A stretch of 8,716 nt of DNA, taken from assembly GCA_964485695.1 (NCBI GenBank), contig CAZAKZ010000197.1, forward strand, positions 1 through 8,716, written 5' to 3'. Each line of letters starts with the position of its first letter. Within the stretch, counting starts at the first letter, position 1. Origin of the DNA: CAZAKZ01 sp964485695 (GTDB lineage Bacteria > Planctomycetota > JAFGQW01). Position numbers and translations under genes: made by a program. The notes beneath the pieces are model-generated. The model did no database searches. It was not told the origin of the DNA and worked only from the letters and a program-made list of their open reading frames with translations. This document shows positions 7,149 through 8,716 of this stretch, piece by piece.

Positions 7149-7164
7149 GCTATTTTCCTTTCCA

Positions 7165-7187
7165 GCCCTGGGTACATGGCCCAGGGC
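7165..7187 (-). promoter_or_regulatory. Strong hairpin in the gap between the two kelch genes
   Basis: GCCCTGGG (7165-7172) and CCCAGGGC (7180-7187) form a perfect 8-bp GC-rich stem with a 7-base loop, extendable with wobble pairs. It begins 8 bases after the stop of the upstream kelch gene and ends just before the ribosome binding site of the downstream one. No T run follows on either strand, so a classic intrinsic terminator is unlikely. It could stabilise or cut the upstream message, or lower expression of the second gene. Confidence 0.55.
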
Positions 7188-7195
7188 CAGGTCAA

Positions 7196-8578
7196 TTATC
7201 TCAAGGTCATTGGTACGGGAGTGCTTGCGTAGTCAATGCTCGAACCGAACACCACGTACGCATGGTAGAACCGCAAGCCGATGAGACTGGCCGGCAGGCC
7301 CTTCGGTACCAAGATTCCCGCAATGGCCGTGCCCGAGGTATCCAATGTGCCTAGCGTTTTCACATGCAGGGCGTTGTTGTTGGGATACATGAGGGTGAAC
7401 ATGAAGTAGCCGTCTCGATTCAGAAGCAGCGTGACGTTTCCAGACGTGATACCTCGTGGCCCCGTGCCGTCGATACAGCCGAGGACGAGGTAGGACTTTC
7501 CGACGTGAGCGGTGCCCGCGTTGAGAGATAGCGTGACGGTACCGCCCGTGGCAACAGAGATGAAGTGGGTCGAGGCAATCAGGTCCGTAGGGGCGTAGGC
7601 CCAGGTATCGGGGTAGTACATATTGTTCACGCCCCCGAACAAGACCATGTTTCCGCGTGTAGCGTCGTACGCCAATGCGTGGTTCGCGCGGGCCGCAGGG
7701 TTTGTCGTGGGCTTACGCTGTTTCCAGTTATTCCCGTCCCACTCCCAGGTGTCGTTGAAGACATTCAAACCGCCTCCTCCGAAGAGTACGACCTTCTGCC
7801 TGGCCACGTCGTTGGCCATGGCGTCGTTGGGCGAGCGAGCGTTTGGACTTGTCAGGGGAAAGGACTGTATCCAGCTGTTTCCGTCCCACTCCCAGGTGTC
7901 GTTTAAATCAATCGGAACGCCCAATCCGTAGCCTCCTCCGAAGAGTACAACCCGCTGGTGAACTGCGTCATACGCCATTCCGTGGCAGGAGCGTGGCCGT
8001 GGGCTCTTCGTAGGGGGATTACACTTGGCCCAGTTGTTCCCGATCCACTCCCAGGTGTCGTTCAGAAACTGGTTCGAAGGTGGGCCTGATCCTCCCCCAA
8101 AGAGCACAATCCGCTGTCGGGCATTGTCATACGCCATGGCGTGACCCGCTCGCTGCGACGGGATCGTCGTGGGATTGCACTTGGCCCAGTTATTCCCGTC
8201 CCACTCCCAGGTGTCGTTGAGGGCGGGGGGAACTCCGGCAATCCCTCCGAAGAGCACGATCCGTTTCCTGGATTTGTTGTAGACCATGGCATGCCCGCAT
8301 CTTGCTGATGGAATATTCGTGGTGGGAATACGCTGAGTCCATGAGGTTCCATCCCACTCCCAGGTGTCGTTCAGAAACTTCCAGTTGCTATCTCTGCCCC
8401 CGAAGAGAACAACCCGCTGCCGGGCCGAATCGTAGGCCATGGCATGGAAAACCCGCGCCGACGGACTTGGCCCCGGCGACAACTTCTTCCAGTCCATCTG
8501 CCCGACCACCGGTAGTGTGCCGAGGGTGACCGCGAGGGCGGTGAGTAACAGGATTTGAGAACTTCTTGGCGTGAACAT
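7196..8578 (-). CDS. Secreted six-repeat kelch-like beta-propeller protein (copy B)
   Basis: A 460-residue paralogue of the neighbouring kelch protein and first gene of the pair. Signal peptide at about 1-27 (MFTPRSSQ, core ILLLTALAVTLGTLPVV, then GQMDWKKLSP). Six repeats end in FGG at residues 61, 112, 162, 214, 267 and 316, each followed by NDTWEWDGxxW or a close variant; in repeat three it is NDTWEWIG, and repeat five has MANDVAR in place of AYDxxR. The C-terminal domain (about 342-460) is nearly the same as in copy A and ends ASTPVPMTLR. The start is set at 8578 because MFTPxxS aligns exactly with copy A and GGAG (complement of 8588-8591) stands 9 bases upstream; an ATG 36 bases further out would put charged residues MESFIVLMEIEA before the signal peptide. 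Likely located outside the cytoplasmic membrane. Binding partner unknown. Copy A starts 47 bases downstream. Confidence 0.88.
   Translation of the reverse strand: MFTPRSSQILLLTALAVTLGTLPVVGQMDWKKLSPGPSPSARVFHAMAYDSARQRVVLFGGRDSNWKFLNDTWEWDGTSWTQRIPTTNIPSARCGHAMVYNKSRKRIVLFGGIAGVPPALNDTWEWDGNNWAKCNPTTIPSQRAGHAMAYDNARQRIVLFGGGSGPPSNQFLNDTWEWIGNNWAKCNPPTKSPRPRSCHGMAYDAVHQRVVLFGGGYGLGVPIDLNDTWEWDGNSWIQSFPLTSPNARSPNDAMANDVARQKVVLFGGGGLNVFNDTWEWDGNNWKQRKPTTNPAARANHALAYDATRGNMVLFGGVNNMYYPDTWAYAPTDLIASTHFISVATGGTVTLSLNAGTAHVGKSYLVLGCIDGTGPRGITSGNVTLLLNRDGYFMFTLMYPNNNALHVKTLGTLDTSGTAIAGILVPKGLPASLIGLRFYHAYVVFGSSIDYASTPVPMTLR
7347..7451 (-). repeat. Near-identical 105-base block, copy B
   Basis: Partner of the block at 5938-6042, offset by exactly 1409 bases. 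It encodes the stretch from ITSGNV to LGT (about residues 377-411). The proteins stay identical for several residues further, but the DNA does not. Confidence 0.9.
7738..8371 (-). repeat. Periodic DNA repeat of kelch blades
   Basis: The plus-strand string CCCACTCCCAGGTGTCGTT, encoding NDTWEWDG in reverse, occurs exactly at 7738-7756, 7885-7903, 8200-8218 and 8353-8371. A one-change form lies near 8044, and another at 6332-6350 in copy A. The 147-159 base pitch equals one blade. The reuse of the same codons suggests that blades arose or are kept similar by DNA-level duplication or exchange. Confidence 0.7.
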
Positions 8579-8676
8579 GGCTTCTATCTCCATTAAGACA
8601 ATAAATGATTCCAACTGATCCGGATAGCTTCTTGGAAGGCCTGAATTCGTGCCCTCCGGAGGTAGAAGGACAAAAG

Positions 8677-8716
8677 GAGAGGGTAACTACTCACCCCTCT
8701 CAGTATAAATTTTCCC
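8677..8716. other. Hairpin and AT-rich edge upstream of the kelch pair
   Basis: GAGAGGG (8677-8683) and CCCTCTC (8695-8701) form a perfect 7-bp stem with an 11-base loop, followed on the plus strand by AGTATAAATTTT (8702-8713). It could be a weak terminator for a plus-strand transcript. On the minus strand AGTATA reads TATACT, a 5 of 6 match to a -10 box facing the kelch genes, but the matching -35 would lie outside the window. A perfect palindrome CCTCCGGAGG is at 8653-8662. The window edge prevents a firm call. Confidence 0.3.

Noticed and set aside
6332..8371. CRISPR-like array suggested by a recurring 19-base string
   Set aside because: The string lies in frame within kelch blades with a 147-159 base pitch and the intervening DNA codes for homologous protein, not unique spacers.
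5787..8578. Kelch proteins as galactose oxidase enzymes
   Set aside because: The repeats fit the propeller fold, but no Cys-Tyr copper-site pattern was seen and the architecture is simply signal peptide, propeller and tail domain.

Overview
The window looks like a chromosomal piece from a planctomycete or a close relative. The main clue is the pair of secreted kelch-type proteins at the right end. Their shared C-terminal domain (YLVLGCIDG, then FTLMYPNN, LGTLDTSG, FYHAYVVF and a final ASTPVPxTL) matches, from memory, a tail that is very common on exported proteins of Planctomycetota. No rRNA, tRNA, CRISPR array, transposase or integrase was seen. The assignment is an inference and was not checked by a search.

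Left part (about 398-4013, plus strand): a two-gene unit encodes a tungsten/molybdenum-pterin aldehyde:ferredoxin oxidoreductase (AOR family) and a double-domain class II aldolase/adducin protein. They are separated by 2 bases and so are probably co-transcribed and translationally coupled. The pairing suggests a path in which an aldolase-type enzyme handles a sugar or hydroxy-carbonyl compound and the oxidoreductase oxidises an aldehyde to an acid, passing electrons to ferredoxin. The second aldolase domain has lost two of three zinc-ligand histidines. About 230 bases downstream is a small 75-residue gene with a strong ribosome binding site, resembling a widespread family of small uncharacterised proteins ending in an RIKxxxPV strand.

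Middle part (about 4037-5721): a minus-strand gene for a secreted protein of unknown function and a plus-strand gene for a membrane-anchored protein diverge from a 143-base spacer. The spacer carries four exact AGGATAC copies at 14, 30 and 30 base steps and a candidate promoter. The small gene and the secreted-protein gene converge with only 23 bases between them.

Right part (about 5787-8578, minus strand): two paralogous secreted six-bladed kelch-like beta-propeller proteins lie in tandem, transcribed leftward as a likely two-gene operon with a strong hairpin in the 47-base gap. A 105-base block in their C-terminal domains is identical except for one silent change, pointing to recent gene conversion. 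Base composition of this part is visibly less GC-rich than the AOR/aldolase part.

The three parts do not obviously form one pathway. The most promising unit for further work is the AOR plus bidomain aldolase cassette; the clearest evolutionary signal is the homogenised kelch pair.
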